Shown: piece by piece, positions 9,423 through 20,005 of the stretch
Layout of the letters: each line of letters opens with the position of its first letter
Position numbering within the stretch: position 1 is the stretch's first letter
NCBI RefSeq assembly: GCF_900111305.1
Contig: NZ_FOGS01000001.1
Coordinates: 62,001-126,000, forward strand
DNA length: 64,000 nucleotides
From: Vreelandella subterranea
GTDB lineage: Bacteria; Pseudomonadota; Gammaproteobacteria; Pseudomonadales; Halomonadaceae
Reading direction: 5' to 3'
The notes under the pieces: model-generated
What the model was told of the DNA's origin: nothing
Seen by the model: only the letters and a program-made list of their open reading frames with translations
The model's database searches: none
Position numbers and translations under genes: made by a program

Positions 9423-9462
9423 ATCTATCAGTACGCGTTATCAGTACGCGATCAGACCGTGT

Positions 9463-10428
9463 TTAGAACGGAGAGTCAGGGAAGTAGTACTGCTCGGCGT
9501 TCTCCTGGGTGATCAGCGGGGAGCCAAGAATATATTCGCCCACCACCGGGCCATTGGAGACAAAGTGCTGCACGGTCAGATCCATTGCCGTGGCGATCAT
9601 ACCGGGCGGATAAAGCACATCGACGGGCACTAATTCATCGCCGTCCATGACACGCTTGATAATGTCCTTCATGCCCGCGCCGCCAACAATAAACAGCTCG
9701 TCTTCACGATCCGCCTGGCGCACCGCTTCGATGACGCCGAGGGCGATATCGTCATCCTGGGCCCAGACGGCGTCGATATTGTCGAAACGCGACAGGTAGT
9801 CCTGCATGACCTCGAAGCCATCGTCGCGGTTCCAGTTAGCGTGCTGCATATCGAGAATATTGACCTCGGAGCCTTCGATGGCCTCTTGGAAACCCTGAAC
9901 CCGCTCATCGTCAATCACTGTGGGAATACCGCGCAGCACCACAATGTCGCCTTCGCCATCCAGGCGTTCACGGATATACTCGCCAGAAACGCGGCCTAAC
10001 TCATGGTTGTTGCCCGCCACGTAGAGATCTTCGATACCCTCTTCGGTCAAGCCACGATCCACCACCGTCACGAAAACCCCCGACTCTTTAACACGCCGCA
10101 CCGGATCAGTCAGCGGGCCAGATTCAAACGGCAGCACCACCAGCGCGTCGATATTGCGCAGCGATACCAGGTCTTCCAGATCATTGGCCTGCTCGCCTGC
10201 CGTGCCCGCGGTGGAGATGGTGATCTCAATATCGGGATAGAGTGCCTCAAGGCGTTTTTTGGCCTCTTCAGCATGGTAATTGACCCCGCCCGTCCAGCCG
10301 TGGGTGGCGGCGGGAATGGATACACCGATGGTGACTTCCTGGGCAACGGCGGCGCCGGAAAACCCTATTGTTGTAGTGAGTGCTGCTGTAGCGACGCAGG
10401 CCGCCACGGCTGTTTTGATGGTTCGCAT
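9463..10428 (-). CDS. Periplasmic sugar-binding protein (RbsB-type ABC)
   Basis: This 321-residue protein has a Sec signal peptide (cleavage near AVA at 29) followed by a type I periplasmic binding fold: VTIGVSIPAATHGWTGGV, then LVSLRNIDALVVLPFES, and DAVWAQDDDIALGV towards the C-terminus. This is the ribose/xylose/galactose-binding class that feeds the permease and double-domain ATPase encoded upstream. It is not obviously XylF or AraF, so the sugar is unproved; location in an operon ending in xylB suggests a pentose. Gene order is ATPase, permease, binding protein, then enzymes. Confidence 0.82.
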   Translation of the reverse strand: MRTIKTAVAACVATAALTTTIGFSGAAVAQEVTIGVSIPAATHGWTGGVNYHAEEAKKRLEALYPDIEITISTAGTAGEQANDLEDLVSLRNIDALVVLPFESGPLTDPVRRVKESGVFVTVVDRGLTEEGIEDLYVAGNNHELGRVSGEYIRERLDGEGDIVVLRGIPTVIDDERVQGFQEAIEGSEVNILDMQHANWNRDDGFEVMQDYLSRFDNIDAVWAQDDDIALGVIEAVRQADREDELFIVGGAGMKDIIKRVMDGDELVPVDVLYPPGMIATAMDLTVQHFVSNGPVVGEYILGSPLITQENAEQYYFPDSPF

Positions 10429-10504
10429 AGTGATGCTCCTTTCGTGTTTGTACTTGTTAGGCTGCGAGCTGCTATGGGTTTATGTTGCGCTGGCTTTGAG
10501 CGCC

Positions 10505-11554
10505 TTACGGTGCTGCCTTCCTCCACGAGGCACGCTGCAGATAGACCGCCACAATGATGATGATCCCCTGCACCGTACCGTTGAGATAGTTGGAAATGGC
10601 GTCGGTCAAGTTGAGAATATTGCCGATCATGGTGAGCATGATGGCGCCTACCACCGTGCCCCAGATGCGCCCGTGGCCGCCCTTGAGCATGGTGCCACCG
10701 ATGATCACAGCGGCAATTGCCTCTAACTCCCAGAGCACCCCGGTAGCCCCTGATGCAGAGCCCAGCCGAGGCACATAAATAATCGTCGCCAAGGCCACGC
10801 ACACGCCTTGCAGCATGTAGGTCATGGTTTTGATGCGATCCACGTGGATGGCGCTGTATTCGGCAACTTTTTCATTGGAGCCGATGGCAAAGCAGTAGCG
10901 CCCGAAGCGGGTGTAGTTGAGCAGGATGTAACCAATAATCGCGACCGCCAGAAATACCCAGACCGGAATGGTGATGCCCAGAAAGCTGCCGTAATAGACC
11001 GGGCGGTAGATATCGCGCACTGCCCAATCCAGGGTCAGGGTGCCGCCATCGGCGAGGTAAGTGACCAGCGAGCGGTAAATCCCCATGGTGCCAAGGGTGA
11101 CGATAAAGGCTTCGATTTTGCCTTTGGTGGTCACCATGCCGTTGATAAAACCAGCGCACAGCCCGAGTAGCAGTGAGGCACCCACGCCCAGCAGCACGGT
11201 GGTGACACCGGCACCGAACTGCTCGACCAGACTGTTCATCAGAATGATCATTACCCCGGCAATAAAGGCGGCCATCGCCCCGACCGAGAGATCCAGTCCG
11301 CCCGCGGTAATCACAAAGGTGGCGCCGATGGCGATAATGCCGATAAAGGCGCTGCGGGTGAGCATGTTCGAGAGATTATCCAGTCCCAGAAAAGCAGGAT
11401 TAATCAGCACCCCCAGCAGCGCCAGGGCGAGCAGCGCGACGAAAGGCCCCCAGGTTTTAAGGTCTATTTTAAGGGCTATGGAGAAGCCCTTTTTCTGAGT
11501 GGTTGGGTTAGCTGCTTTATTCGTTGATTTGTTATTAGCCATAACGCTGCTCAT
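10505..11554 (-). CDS. Sugar ABC transporter permease (RbsC-type)
   Basis: This 349-residue hydrophobic protein has a cytoplasmic N-terminal tail of about 30 residues and then some eight to ten membrane helices. Family landmarks include [16 protein letters not shown] and the EAA-like loop [14 protein letters not shown]. It forms the channel of the RbsABC/XylFGH-class importer. The start ATG lies inside the ATPase gene, overlapping its end by 20 bp after a purine-rich ribosome site, so the two are coupled. An ATG 12 bases further in is possible. Confidence 0.85.
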   Translation of the reverse strand: MSSVMANNKSTNKAANPTTQKKGFSIALKIDLKTWGPFVALLALALLGVLINPAFLGLDNLSNMLTRSAFIGIIAIGATFVITAGGLDLSVGAMAAFIAGVMIILMNSLVEQFGAGVTTVLLGVGASLLLGLCAGFINGMVTTKGKIEAFIVTLGTMGIYRSLVTYLADGGTLTLDWAVRDIYRPVYYGSFLGITIPVWVFLAVAIIGYILLNYTRFGRYCFAIGSNEKVAEYSAIHVDRIKTMTYMLQGVCVALATIIYVPRLGSASGATGVLWELEAIAAVIIGGTMLKGGHGRIWGTVVGAIMLTMIGNILNLTDAISNYLNGTVQGIIIIVAVYLQRASWRKAAP

Positions 11555-13046
11555 CGACCCCTACTCCCTTAATACCGGATGCGTACTGCATGATTTCGTG
11601 CTCATTAATCTGCTCGCCTTCAAGCACCCCGGTGAGCACGCCTGCGCACATCACCGCCACTCGGTGGGAAAGCCCGATCAACTCGCCCATCTCTGAGGAG
11701 ATCAGGATGACCGAGCAGCCCGCTTCAGTGAGCTCGCGAATGAAGTGATAGATCTGGTGCTTGGTGCCCACATCGATGCCCCGGGTCGGTTCGTTGATAA
11801 TCACGATTTCAGGGTCGATGGACATCACCTTGGCGAGCAGCAACTTCTGCTGATTGCCACCAGAAAGCTCGGCGGCGGTGCGCGTCGCCGTGCGCAAGCG
11901 AATATCGAAACGCTGGATGGCTTGCTGGAAGGCTTGCTCTTCAAGGCGGCGGTCAATCAGCGGGTGACAGTGAGCACGTAGATTGAGCAGCGTAACGTTG
12001 GAGCGCAGATCCATATTGAGCACCAGGCCTTTGCCTTTGCGGTCCTCCGTCAGATAGGCAATCCGCTGGTGCACCGCATCGCGCAAATTTTTCAACACGA
12101 CCGGCTGGCCGTTGCGCAACACTTGGCCAGCACTTTTACCGCGCAGGCCCAGCACCGCTTCGAGCAGCGCGGTGCGACCGGCGCCCACCACACCCCCGAA
12201 ACCAAGCACCTCGCCACGCCGCAGCGTAAAGCTGGCCTGTTTAACCGCGCCGGGCACCACCATATCCCGCGCTTCCAGCACCACCGGCGCATCAGTCGGA
12301 ATATCCGTACGCGGCGGATACATCTCCGTTATTTCCCGACCCACCATCAGCCGTGCCAGCTCTTCCTTGCGGCGCCCGGCCATCGGCCCACTATCCACCA
12401 GGTGACCATCTCGCAGCACCGTCACATGGTCGGCGATCTGCTCGATTTCACGCAGCTTGTGGGAGATATACAGAACCGCCACGCCCCGCTGGCGCAAGCG
12501 GCCGATGAGGGCGAATAGCACCGACACTTCGTTTTCGGTCAGGGTGGCGGTGGGCTCATCCATGATCAGCACGCGTACATCGCGGGTGATGGCCTTGGCG
12601 ATTTCCACCATTTGCTGATCAGAGGTGCTTAAGTCTTTCACTCGCGCGCGTGGATCAACGTCAGTTTCAAGTTCGGCCAGCACCTCTTTACTGCGCTCTC
12701 GCATGGTGCGGCGATCCAGCAGCAACCCACGCCGCAATTCGCGCCCCAAAAAGATGTTCTCCTCAACGCTGAGCTGTTCCGCCAGCGCCAGTTCCTGGTG
12801 GATCATTACTATTCCGTCGGCCTCAGCCTCGCCGCTTGAGCGGTAATGCTGGTGTTGGCCATCGACTGACACCTCGCCCGAGGTAGGACGAAGATAACCG
12901 GCCAGGATTTTGACCAGCGTCGACTTACCGGCACCGTTCTCGCCCAGCAGGGCGTGCACTTCCCCCGCCTGTAGGTCGAGGTCAATGTCGAATAACACCT
13001 GGTTTTCGCCGAAAGAGCGACAGATTTGCCGCGCCGATAAGAGCAT
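11535..13046 (-). CDS. Sugar ABC transporter ATPase, two nucleotide-binding domains (RbsA/XylG-type)
   Basis: I place the start at the ATG reading [12 protein letters not shown], preceded by AGGTGG; the frame extends 16 codons further upstream but that part is not conserved. The resulting 503 residues match RbsA-class proteins. The N-terminal half has [11 protein letters not shown] and [10 protein letters not shown]. The C-terminal half has the degenerate second site ([16 protein letters not shown]) and a full LSGGNQQK signature with [13 protein letters not shown]. It energises import of the sugar bound by the 9463-10428 product. It is the first gene of the operon and divergent from the ROK regulator. 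Confidence 0.87.
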   Translation of the reverse strand: MLLSARQICRSFGENQVLFDIDLDLQAGEVHALLGENGAGKSTLVKILAGYLRPTSGEVSVDGQHQHYRSSGEAEADGIVMIHQELALAEQLSVEENIFLGRELRRGLLLDRRTMRERSKEVLAELETDVDPRARVKDLSTSDQQMVEIAKAITRDVRVLIMDEPTATLTENEVSVLFALIGRLRQRGVAVLYISHKLREIEQIADHVTVLRDGHLVDSGPMAGRRKEELARLMVGREITEMYPPRTDIPTDAPVVLEARDMVVPGAVKQASFTLRRGEVLGFGGVVGAGRTALLEAVLGLRGKSAGQVLRNGQPVVLKNLRDAVHQRIAYLTEDRKGKGLVLNMDLRSNVTLLNLRAHCHPLIDRRLEEQAFQQAIQRFDIRLRTATRTAAELSGGNQQKLLLAKVMSIDPEIVIINEPTRGIDVGTKHQIYHFIRELTEAGCSVILISSEMGELIGLSHRVAVMCAGVLTGVLEGEQINEHEIMQYASGIKGVGVDEQRYG

Positions 13047-13119
13047 GAGCCACCTGTTTATTGCTGTTGTTGTTATGCGTGCAGGTATCGCCAATATTGA
13101 TTTTTATAGCGTGCTGCCC

Positions 13120-13146
13120 TATTTACTTTAGGTACTAAAATAAATA
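13120..13146. promoter_or_regulatory. A/T-rich inverted repeat, candidate ROK operator
   Basis: Arms tatttacttta (13120-13130) and taaaataaata (13136-13146) match at 10 of 11 positions around a 5-base spacer, between the divergent sugar ABC operon and the ROK gene. NagC/Mlc/XylR-class ROK proteins bind A/T-rich inverted repeats of this kind. A separate palindrome, tgcatatgca, lies at 13149-13158. Confidence 0.5.
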
Positions 13147-13234
13147 ACTGCATATGCAACTTAGGTCGCATTTTGGCCATCAGGCGAACACGCCAGGATG
13201 AGAACGTGAACCGACCTTCCCGTCCTGCTTAACA

Positions 13235-14473
13235 ATGGCGATATTTATGGCCCTACCGTCCACTGATACAAGCCGCCACGATAATACCCTGGCGGTGATT
13301 CGAACCTTGCGCGACCGAGGGCCAGCCGCGCGTGTCGACCTGGGCACACTGAACGGGATTAGCTCCGCTACCGTGACCTCGATCAGTGCCGAGCTGCTCC
13401 AGCAAGGCTTGATTACGGAAAGACCGCCCGAAGCACCCCGCCCCAACGGCCGTGGACGGCCAAAGACCCTGATAGAACTCGCCCCCAATGCCGCCTGCGT
13501 GGTGTGCGTCAAGTTATCGATCAATGAAATCCAGTTGGTAGTGGGTGACTTTGCGGGTCAGGTCCGCCACAGCGAGCACCATACGGTGTCAACCTTGACG
13601 CTTAACGCCGACGATCTGGAAGCACTGCTGGAAGACAAGATCAGCGCTCTTTGCACTCGACAGTTGACGGGGTTTCAGCGCTTGGCGGGGATCTGTTTGG
13701 CAGTACAGGGGGTGGTGTCGTCGCAAAGCGGTACGATCATCTGGTCACCCGCTTTAAGCTTTCGTAACGCCCCGATATCGGCGCGATTGGCGAAGCGTTT
13801 TCACTGCAGCGTGCTGCTCGAGAATGATGCCAACTGTATCGCCAGCTTGCTGGCGGCCCAGCCCGCCTATGCCGACTGCCCCAACCTGGTGGTGATTATG
13901 CTGGGCTACGGTATCGGCATGTCGGTGTTGATTAGCGGCGTGCCCTTTCTGGGTGCCAATGGCTCCGCGGCCGAATTTGGGCATAGCAAATACCAGCCCG
14001 ACGGCGCACTGTGCGCCTGCGGGCGACGCGGCTGTATCGAAGCCTACGCCAGCGACTACGCGCTCTACCGCGCCGCCGCTGACCCTTTAGAATTACCCGT
14101 CGGCGACAGCGCGCACCCTTCCGAGCAGCAGATGCAGGCACTGACCCAACTGGCATTACACGGTAACCCGGTCGCCAAGCGCATCTATGCAGAAGCAGGC
14201 CGTGCGCTGGGGGTCGGTATCGCCAATGTGCTGGCGCTGTTCAACCCCGACCTGGTACTGATTACCGGTTCCGGCGTGCGCGGCTTTGACGCCATGCAAA
14301 CCGCCATGCATGGCGCCATTGATAACGCCCTGGTGGCCGAACTGAGGGGCACCACACGCATCGAAAGCTGCGCCTGGGATCGCGACATGACCTGCATGGG
14401 CGGCATCGCCATAGCGCTGAACGCTACCGATAGCCAGACGCTGCTTGACAGCCAAACCGCCCGTGAAGCCTAA
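13235..14473 (+). CDS. ROK-family transcriptional regulator (NagC/XylR-type)
   Basis: This 412-residue protein has an N-terminal winged helix-turn-helix (ARVDLGTLNGISSATVTSI, about 30-48) and a C-terminal ROK sugar-kinase-like domain. The LLENDANC segment and the zinc-site signature CACGRRGCIEAY are present. Such proteins repress sugar-uptake operons and release DNA on binding the sugar. Its divergent placement from the ABC/xylB operon, with an A/T-rich inverted repeat between, makes that operon the likely target. A second in-frame ATG at 13247 could be the start. The stop lies 12 bp from that of the convergent dehydratase gene. Confidence 0.83.
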   Translation: MAIFMALPSTDTSRHDNTLAVIRTLRDRGPAARVDLGTLNGISSATVTSISAELLQQGLITERPPEAPRPNGRGRPKTLIELAPNAACVVCVKLSINEIQLVVGDFAGQVRHSEHHTVSTLTLNADDLEALLEDKISALCTRQLTGFQRLAGICLAVQGVVSSQSGTIIWSPALSFRNAPISARLAKRFHCSVLLENDANCIASLLAAQPAYADCPNLVVIMLGYGIGMSVLISGVPFLGANGSAAEFGHSKYQPDGALCACGRRGCIEAYASDYALYRAAADPLELPVGDSAHPSEQQMQALTQLALHGNPVAKRIYAEAGRALGVGIANVLALFNPDLVLITGSGVRGFDAMQTAMHGAIDNALVAELRGTTRIESCAWDRDMTCMGGIAIALNATDSQTLLDSQTAREA

Positions 14474-14485
14474 GCGGTTTGGCAA

Positions 14486-16231
14486 TCAGTGCGAATGACG
14501 CGGCACATCAGAGCCTCGGCAGCCGACCAGAAAGTCGAAATCACAGCCTTCGTCCGCTTGCAGCACACGCTCGATGTACAGCTGGCGGTAGCCTCCCTGG
14601 CTGGCAATCAGTGTCGAGGCGGCGGTGGGGTCGCTCTCGGCCAGGCGTGAGGCCAGCGCTTCGTCGCTGATATCCAGGTGCAGTCGGCCGCTTGCGCAGT
14701 CGAGCTCGATCCAGTCGCCGTTGCGTACCGCGGCCAGCGGGCCGCCCGCGGCGGCTTCCGGGGCCACGTGCAACACCACGGTGCCGTAGGCGGTGCCGCT
14801 CATGCGCGCATCGGAGATACGCACCATGTCGGTAATCCCCTGGGCGAGGATCTTGGGCGGCAGGCCCATATTGCCCACCTCGGCCATGCCGTGATAACCG
14901 CGGGGACCGCAGTGCTTCATGACTAGAATGTCGTTGGCTTCCACGTCCAGGTCCGGGTCGTTGATGCGCGCCTTGTAGTCGTCAAAGTCCTCGAAGACCA
15001 CCGCGCGGCCGCGGTGCTGCATGAGTTCGGCTTTCGCCGCCGAGGGTTTGAGCACCGCGCCGTTGGGAGCCAGGTTGCCGCGCACCACGCAGATACCGCC
15101 ATCCGCGGTGAGCGGGTTGTCCAGCGGGCGGATCACCTCGTCGTTGTAGTGCGGCGCGTCTTTGACGTTCTCCCAAAGGGTCTTGCCGTTAACGGTGAGC
15201 GCGTCCTTGAAGGGTAGCCGGTCGGCCTCGCCCAGGCGTCTAAGCACCGCAGGCAGGCCACCGGCGTAGTAGAACTCTTCCATCAGAAAACGCCCGGAGG
15301 GCTGCAGATCGACCACCGTGGGCGTGCCGCGCCCGACCCGGCTCCAGTCGTCCAGGGTGAGATCCACACCGATGCGCCCGGCAATCGCCTTGAGGTGAAT
15401 CACCGCGTTGGTGGAGCCGCCGATGGCCGCATTGGTGCGGATGGCGTTATCGAAGGCTTCCTTGGTGAGGATTTTGGAGAGCTTGAGGTCTTCATTGACC
15501 ATCTCGACAATCCGGTTGCCGGAGAGGTGCGCGAGTACATAGCGGCGGGAATCGACTGCCGGAATCGCCGCGTTATGCGGCAACGAGGTACCCAATGACT
15601 CCGCCATGCAGGCCATGGTGGAGGCAGTCCCCATGGTGTTGCAGGTCCCCGCCGAGCGGGACATGCCCGCCTCCGCGGCCATGAAGTCGTGCATCGATAT
15701 CTCACCCGCCTTGACCTGCTCGGAGAGCTGCCAGACTACGGTGCCGGAGCCGATATCCTTCCCCTTGTGCTTGCCGTTGAGCATCGGCCCGCCGGTGACC
15801 ACAATGGTGGGGATATCGCAGCTTGCCGCCCCCATCAAAAGCGCCGGGGTGGTCTTGTCGCAACCCACCAGCAGCACGACGGCATCGATGGGGTTGCCGC
15901 GAATGGCTTCTTCCACGTCCATGCTGGCCAGGTTGCGGGTGAACATGGCCGTAGGGCGCAGGTTGGACTCACCGTTGGAGAACACCGGAAACTCCACCGG
16001 GTAGCCGCCCGCTTCCAGAACCCCCTGCTTGACGTGGTCCGCCAGCTTGCGGAAATGCGCGTTGCAGGGCGTCAGCTCCGACCAGGTATTGCAGATCCCG
16101 ATAACCGGTTTGCCCTGGAACTCATGGTCAGGAATGCCCTGGTTTTTCATCCAACTGCGGTACATGAAGCCGTTCTTGTCGGCGGTGCCGAACCACTGGG
16201 CAGAGCGTAGGGGCGGCTTGCGATCAGACAT
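14486..16231 (-). CDS. L-arabinonate dehydratase (IlvD/EDD family)
   Basis: This 581-residue enzyme of the IlvD/EDD family has [2Fe-2S] ligands in TPC56, GC124DKTTPA and GTC197NTMG. They are offset by three from the Rhizobium leguminosarum L-arabinonate dehydratase, whose remembered sequence it resembles along its whole length, including DARMSGTAYGTVVLHVAPEA and the C-terminal LVGCRGSDV ending in SH. The expected reaction is L-arabinonate to L-2-keto-3-deoxyarabinonate plus water (EC 4.2.1.25); activity on D-fuconate or D-galactonate is common in the family. It follows araFGH on the same strand, 64 bp after araH, so uptake and the second enzymatic step appear co-expressed. Confidence 0.83.
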   Translation of the reverse strand: MSDRKPPLRSAQWFGTADKNGFMYRSWMKNQGIPDHEFQGKPVIGICNTWSELTPCNAHFRKLADHVKQGVLEAGGYPVEFPVFSNGESNLRPTAMFTRNLASMDVEEAIRGNPIDAVVLLVGCDKTTPALLMGAASCDIPTIVVTGGPMLNGKHKGKDIGSGTVVWQLSEQVKAGEISMHDFMAAEAGMSRSAGTCNTMGTASTMACMAESLGTSLPHNAAIPAVDSRRYVLAHLSGNRIVEMVNEDLKLSKILTKEAFDNAIRTNAAIGGSTNAVIHLKAIAGRIGVDLTLDDWSRVGRGTPTVVDLQPSGRFLMEEFYYAGGLPAVLRRLGEADRLPFKDALTVNGKTLWENVKDAPHYNDEVIRPLDNPLTADGGICVVRGNLAPNGAVLKPSAAKAELMQHRGRAVVFEDFDDYKARINDPDLDVEANDILVMKHCGPRGYHGMAEVGNMGLPPKILAQGITDMVRISDARMSGTAYGTVVLHVAPEAAAGGPLAAVRNGDWIELDCASGRLHLDISDEALASRLAESDPTAASTLIASQGGYRQLYIERVLQADEGCDFDFLVGCRGSDVPRHSH

Positions 16232-16295
16232 GGGAGACTCTCCGTAAAAATCGGGGAAGAAGGTTGTATAGCAAAGAGGAATAGGAAAGTTAGCG

Positions 16296-17306
16296 TCAGG
16301 CCCGCTGACGACGCGTCTGTTTCCAACGGTCGAACATCACCGCCAGCAGCAGAATCGCACCGCGCACCAGGTACTGGTAGAAGGTCGGCACGTTGAGCAG
16401 TCCCATGGCGTTCTGCACGCAACCCATGATCAGCACCCCGACTAGCACGCCGGTGATCGTCGCGACACCACCGGATAGCGCCACGCCGCCCAGCACACAG
16501 GCAGAAATCACCGCCAGTTCCAGCCCCATGGAGGTATTCGGATCGCCAAGCCCCATGCGTGACGCCAGCAACACACCCACCACGCCGGCAACCACGCCCT
16601 GCAAACCGAAGACAATAATCTTCAGACGGCGAACGTTGACCCCAGCCAGCGCGGCGGCTTCAGCGTTACCGCCGGTGGCCAGCACGTTGCGCCCGAAGGC
16701 CGTCAAGTTGAGTATCACGCCAAAGATCACAAAGCAGGCCAGCATGGTCCATACCGGCAGGGTCAGGCCCAGGAACGAGGCGCTGCCCAGGTCAAAGAAG
16801 CTCGGCACGGTAATCATCACGGCATCGCCCCCGGAGGTGATGTAGGCCAGGCCCCGCACAAACTCCATCGCCGCCAGAGTGGCAATCAGTGAGTTAATGC
16901 CGAACTTGGCGATCACCAGCCCGTTGAAGGCCCCTACCGCACCACCGGCGACAATGCCGCCCATCACGCCGATAAATACGCTACCGGTGTTGGTCGTCAC
17001 CACCGCTGCCACCACCCCGGCAAAGGCCACCGTGGAAGCCACCGAAAGGTCCACCTCGCCCAGCGCCAATACCAGCATCATGGTGGTGGCCAAACTGCCG
17101 ATCAGGGTGATCGAAAGCAGCAGCCCGACCATGTTGCGGCCGGTGAGAAAATCGGGAATAAGAACGGCTAGTGCTATGAACAGCAGCAAGAAAATGGCAA
17201 TCAGCCCGGAAGTGTCCAGCAGCGTGCGTAGCGGCTTGATAAGCCCCTGGCGCCCCGCCGGACGGGCAGGTGCATTCTCACCTTGGGTTACGTTGTCGGT
17301 TGTCAT
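16296..17306 (-). CDS. araH: L-arabinose ABC transporter permease AraH
   Basis: This 336-residue multipass permease has a cytoplasmic N-terminus rich in Gln/Arg and the family segments LALGEVDLSVASTVAF and ATGGNAEAAALAGVNV. It is the membrane subunit of the importer whose binding protein (18909-19916) is AraF-like and whose ATPase is encoded 82 bp upstream. It imports L-arabinose, and probably D-galactose or D-fucose, across the inner membrane. A dehydratase gene for the same pathway follows. Confidence 0.8.
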   Translation of the reverse strand: MTTDNVTQGENAPARPAGRQGLIKPLRTLLDTSGLIAIFLLLFIALAVLIPDFLTGRNMVGLLLSITLIGSLATTMMLVLALGEVDLSVASTVAFAGVVAAVVTTNTGSVFIGVMGGIVAGGAVGAFNGLVIAKFGINSLIATLAAMEFVRGLAYITSGGDAVMITVPSFFDLGSASFLGLTLPVWTMLACFVIFGVILNLTAFGRNVLATGGNAEAAALAGVNVRRLKIIVFGLQGVVAGVVGVLLASRMGLGDPNTSMGLELAVISACVLGGVALSGGVATITGVLVGVLIMGCVQNAMGLLNVPTFYQYLVRGAILLLAVMFDRWKQTRRQRA

Positions 17307-17388
17307 GGTGTTTGTCCTGAGCTTGTGTTTTGAAGCGCTTGAGTCCTGAAAAACATCTGCTCTGAAATGTGTGGTCTAAAAATAGACG

Positions 17389-18882
17389 TCAGGCAGGCAG
17401 TGCCAGACCCAGAAGCCGTTCGGGGGTGGCTGATTCGCGTGGCACCACTTCCACCAGCTCGCCGTCACGCATCACGGCAATGCGGTCACAAATGGAGCTG
17501 ACTTCCGCCAGGTCACTGGAAATCACCACCACGCTTTTGCCCTCCTCGGCCAGGTCGTAAAGCAGCGAATAAATGTCTCGGCGAGCGCCCACATCAATAC
17601 CCCGCGTCGGCTCGTCCATCACAAACAGGTCGATCTCTTCGGCCAGCCAGCGAGCCAGAATCACCTTCTGCTGATTGCCCCCCGACAGTTTGCCGATAGG
17701 CGAACGCGGGCCCGGGGTCTTGACGCTGAGCTGCTGGATATACGACTCGGCGTTGCGCCGCTCACGCCCGGGGTGGCGGAAGAGCCCCCAGCGTTTGAAA
17801 AAACGCCGACAGCTGATATTGAGGTTGTCGGCAACGCTTGCCACCGGGAAGATGCCCTGTGATTTGCGATCTTCCGGGCACATGGCAATGCCAGCACGAA
17901 TCGCCTCGCCAGGGCTCTTGAAACGCCGCGACTCGCCGTTAAAGGTGACACTACCGGCCTTGGGGGATTCAACGCCGCACACCAGACGCAGCAGCTCGCT
18001 GCGACCGGCGCCCACCAGGCCAAACAGCCCGAATACTTCACCGCGCTTGACGGAAAAGCTTACCGGCGCCCTGAGACCGCGCCCTTCGATACCCTCGACG
18101 CTCAAGATCACGTCACCCTGTTCCCGGGGGCGATAGCCATACACGTCATCGATATCGCGTCCCACCATTTCACTCACCAGCAGATCGTGATTGAGCGTCG
18201 ACATATCCTCATGGGTCCGAATATGCTGACCGTCGCGGAAGATGGTGACCGCATCGCACATCTCGAACACCTCCTCCATGCGATGAGTCACGTAGAGCAC
18301 GACGCGCCCTTCGTCGCGCAGTCGTTGGACGATGCGCTTGAGTTGGCGGGTTTCCTGGATAGAGAGACTGCTGGTCGGCTCATCAAAGGCGATCACCTTG
18401 GCGTCGCGCAGCAACGCACGACCAATCTCGATCATTTGCTGCTGGCCGATGGAAAGCTCGCGTACCTTGGTCGAGGGATGAATCTCCCCTTCGCCCAGGT
18501 CGGCCAGGATCGCCATGGCTTTTTCCTTCAACTGACGGCGGTTCACGAACCCCTGCCGCGTGGGCAGTTGGCCGAGCAGCAGGTTCTCGGCCACCGACAT
18601 GTTGGGAGACAGCGTCAATTCCTGATAGATGATGGCGATGCCTTCGCGCAACGCCTCCCGCGTGTTGCTGAAGACGTGACGCTGGCCATTGATCCACAGC
18701 GCGCCTTCGGTCACGTGGTTAACGCCACTCAGCACCTTGAGCAGAGTCGATTTACCCGCGCCGTTTTCACCCATCAACGCATGCACCTGGCCGGCGTGAG
18801 CGTCAAAGCTCACGCCATCCAGCGCACGCACGCCGGGAAAAACGACACTGATACCATCGAAACGTAAATAAGCATCAGACAT
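17389..18882 (-). CDS. araG: L-arabinose ABC transporter ATPase AraG
   Basis: This 497-residue protein has two fused nucleotide-binding domains. The first has [10 protein letters not shown] (about 38-47), an LSIGQQQM signature and [11 protein letters not shown]. The second has [22 protein letters not shown] and [13 protein letters not shown]. It powers AraFGH-type uptake. It lies 26 bp downstream of araF without an obvious hairpin between, unlike the other binding-protein genes in this window. Confidence 0.83.
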   Translation of the reverse strand: MSDAYLRFDGISVVFPGVRALDGVSFDAHAGQVHALMGENGAGKSTLLKVLSGVNHVTEGALWINGQRHVFSNTREALREGIAIIYQELTLSPNMSVAENLLLGQLPTRQGFVNRRQLKEKAMAILADLGEGEIHPSTKVRELSIGQQQMIEIGRALLRDAKVIAFDEPTSSLSIQETRQLKRIVQRLRDEGRVVLYVTHRMEEVFEMCDAVTIFRDGQHIRTHEDMSTLNHDLLVSEMVGRDIDDVYGYRPREQGDVILSVEGIEGRGLRAPVSFSVKRGEVFGLFGLVGAGRSELLRLVCGVESPKAGSVTFNGESRRFKSPGEAIRAGIAMCPEDRKSQGIFPVASVADNLNISCRRFFKRWGLFRHPGRERRNAESYIQQLSVKTPGPRSPIGKLSGGNQQKVILARWLAEEIDLFVMDEPTRGIDVGARRDIYSLLYDLAEEGKSVVVISSDLAEVSSICDRIAVMRDGELVEVVPRESATPERLLGLALPA

Positions 18883-18908
18883 GCGTAAGCACTCCAGCAG
18901 ACAATCTG

Positions 18909-19916
18909 TTACAGCCCTAGCTCTTCGCGAACTTCCTGCCAGTTATCGCGGGTCATCAAGGTGCCGGAGGTCTCGGTGTTGGCCGGTGGTTCCTGGTCTT
19001 CGGTAATCCAGCGATAAATATCTTCGGCGGTCTGGCGGCCGTGCATGGTGGAGCTCACCGCTACGGTGCCGTGAAAGCCGGTGGGGTTCTGACGGGAGAA
19101 TTCGGCAAAGGCGGCACCGGAACCGTTGATCCCAACCCCGATAACGTCCTCGGCGGCCATGCCGTACTGTTCGGTCGCCCTGACCCCACCAAGCACGCTC
19201 TCCTCATTGAGGGCATAGATTACCCAGTGCTCGTAATCGCCATGCTGAGCGAGCACCGGCGAAGCGGCGGAGAAAGCGCTGGAGGTGTCGCTGTTCTGCT
19301 GGGGGGCGTCAAAGATATTGCCTTCGGAGAAACCCGATTCCAGCAGCGCCTCGGTGGCACCATCGGTGCGTTCAACGGCGGTGGGCAGTTCGTTATTGGT
19401 AATACGCAGCGCGGCAACCTCTTCAGGGTTCCAGCCGCGGGCTTCCATTTCGTCGGCAATCGCATTGCCTACCTGCTGACCGATCTTGTAGCCGGACATC
19501 CCCAGATGCGGGACACCTTCCATGGGCTCCCCGCTGGCGGTGACAAACTGATCATCGACGGTGATCACTTTCATACCGTACTGCTCGGCACGGTTCATGA
19601 TGGCTGGCCCCAGACGCACATCCGGCGGGCAGATGACAAACCCTTCCGCGCCCTGGGAATTGAGGTTATCAATGGCGCTAAGCACTGCCTGGCCATCTTC
19701 GCCGCCCAGCCGTACCACGTCGAAGCCGAGTTCTTCACCCACCTCGGTGGCTGCCCGCTGTTCATTGATAAACCACGCCTGTTCCGGTTTCTTGACGATG
19801 AAGCCGATCTTCACCTCGTCATCCTGCGCCTGCGCAGTGCCCAGAGACGCCAACATAACGGCGCTACCGAGGGCTAAGCGGGTAAAGGTCGTGGTCAGGT
19901 TTGTTGTTAATCGCAT
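18909..19916 (-). CDS. araF: L-arabinose-binding periplasmic protein AraF
   Basis: The start is taken at [11 protein letters not shown], preceded by AGGAG at 8 bases; a longer upstream frame lacks such a site. The 335 residues include a signal peptide cut near AQA (30). The mature protein parallels E. coli AraF closely: [40 protein letters not shown], then [12 protein letters not shown] and [10 protein letters not shown]. It binds L-arabinose (also D-galactose and D-fucose in the family) for AraGH. It lies 89 bp downstream of the periplasmic mutarotase gene, which would supply interconverted sugar anomers. Confidence 0.85.
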   Translation of the reverse strand: MRLTTNLTTTFTRLALGSAVMLASLGTAQAQDDEVKIGFIVKKPEQAWFINEQRAATEVGEELGFDVVRLGGEDGQAVLSAIDNLNSQGAEGFVICPPDVRLGPAIMNRAEQYGMKVITVDDQFVTASGEPMEGVPHLGMSGYKIGQQVGNAIADEMEARGWNPEEVAALRITNNELPTAVERTDGATEALLESGFSEGNIFDAPQQNSDTSSAFSAASPVLAQHGDYEHWVIYALNEESVLGGVRATEQYGMAAEDVIGVGINGSGAAFAEFSRQNPTGFHGTVAVSSTMHGRQTAEDIYRWITEDQEPPANTETSGTLMTRDNWQEVREELGL

Positions 19917-20005
19917 GGTCGTACTCCTGATGTGTTGGCGAATCTTGTTGTTGATTGTGATGATGGCTATTGATGTCTCGGCTTGCCGGGGCAAACCACG
20001 ACAGG

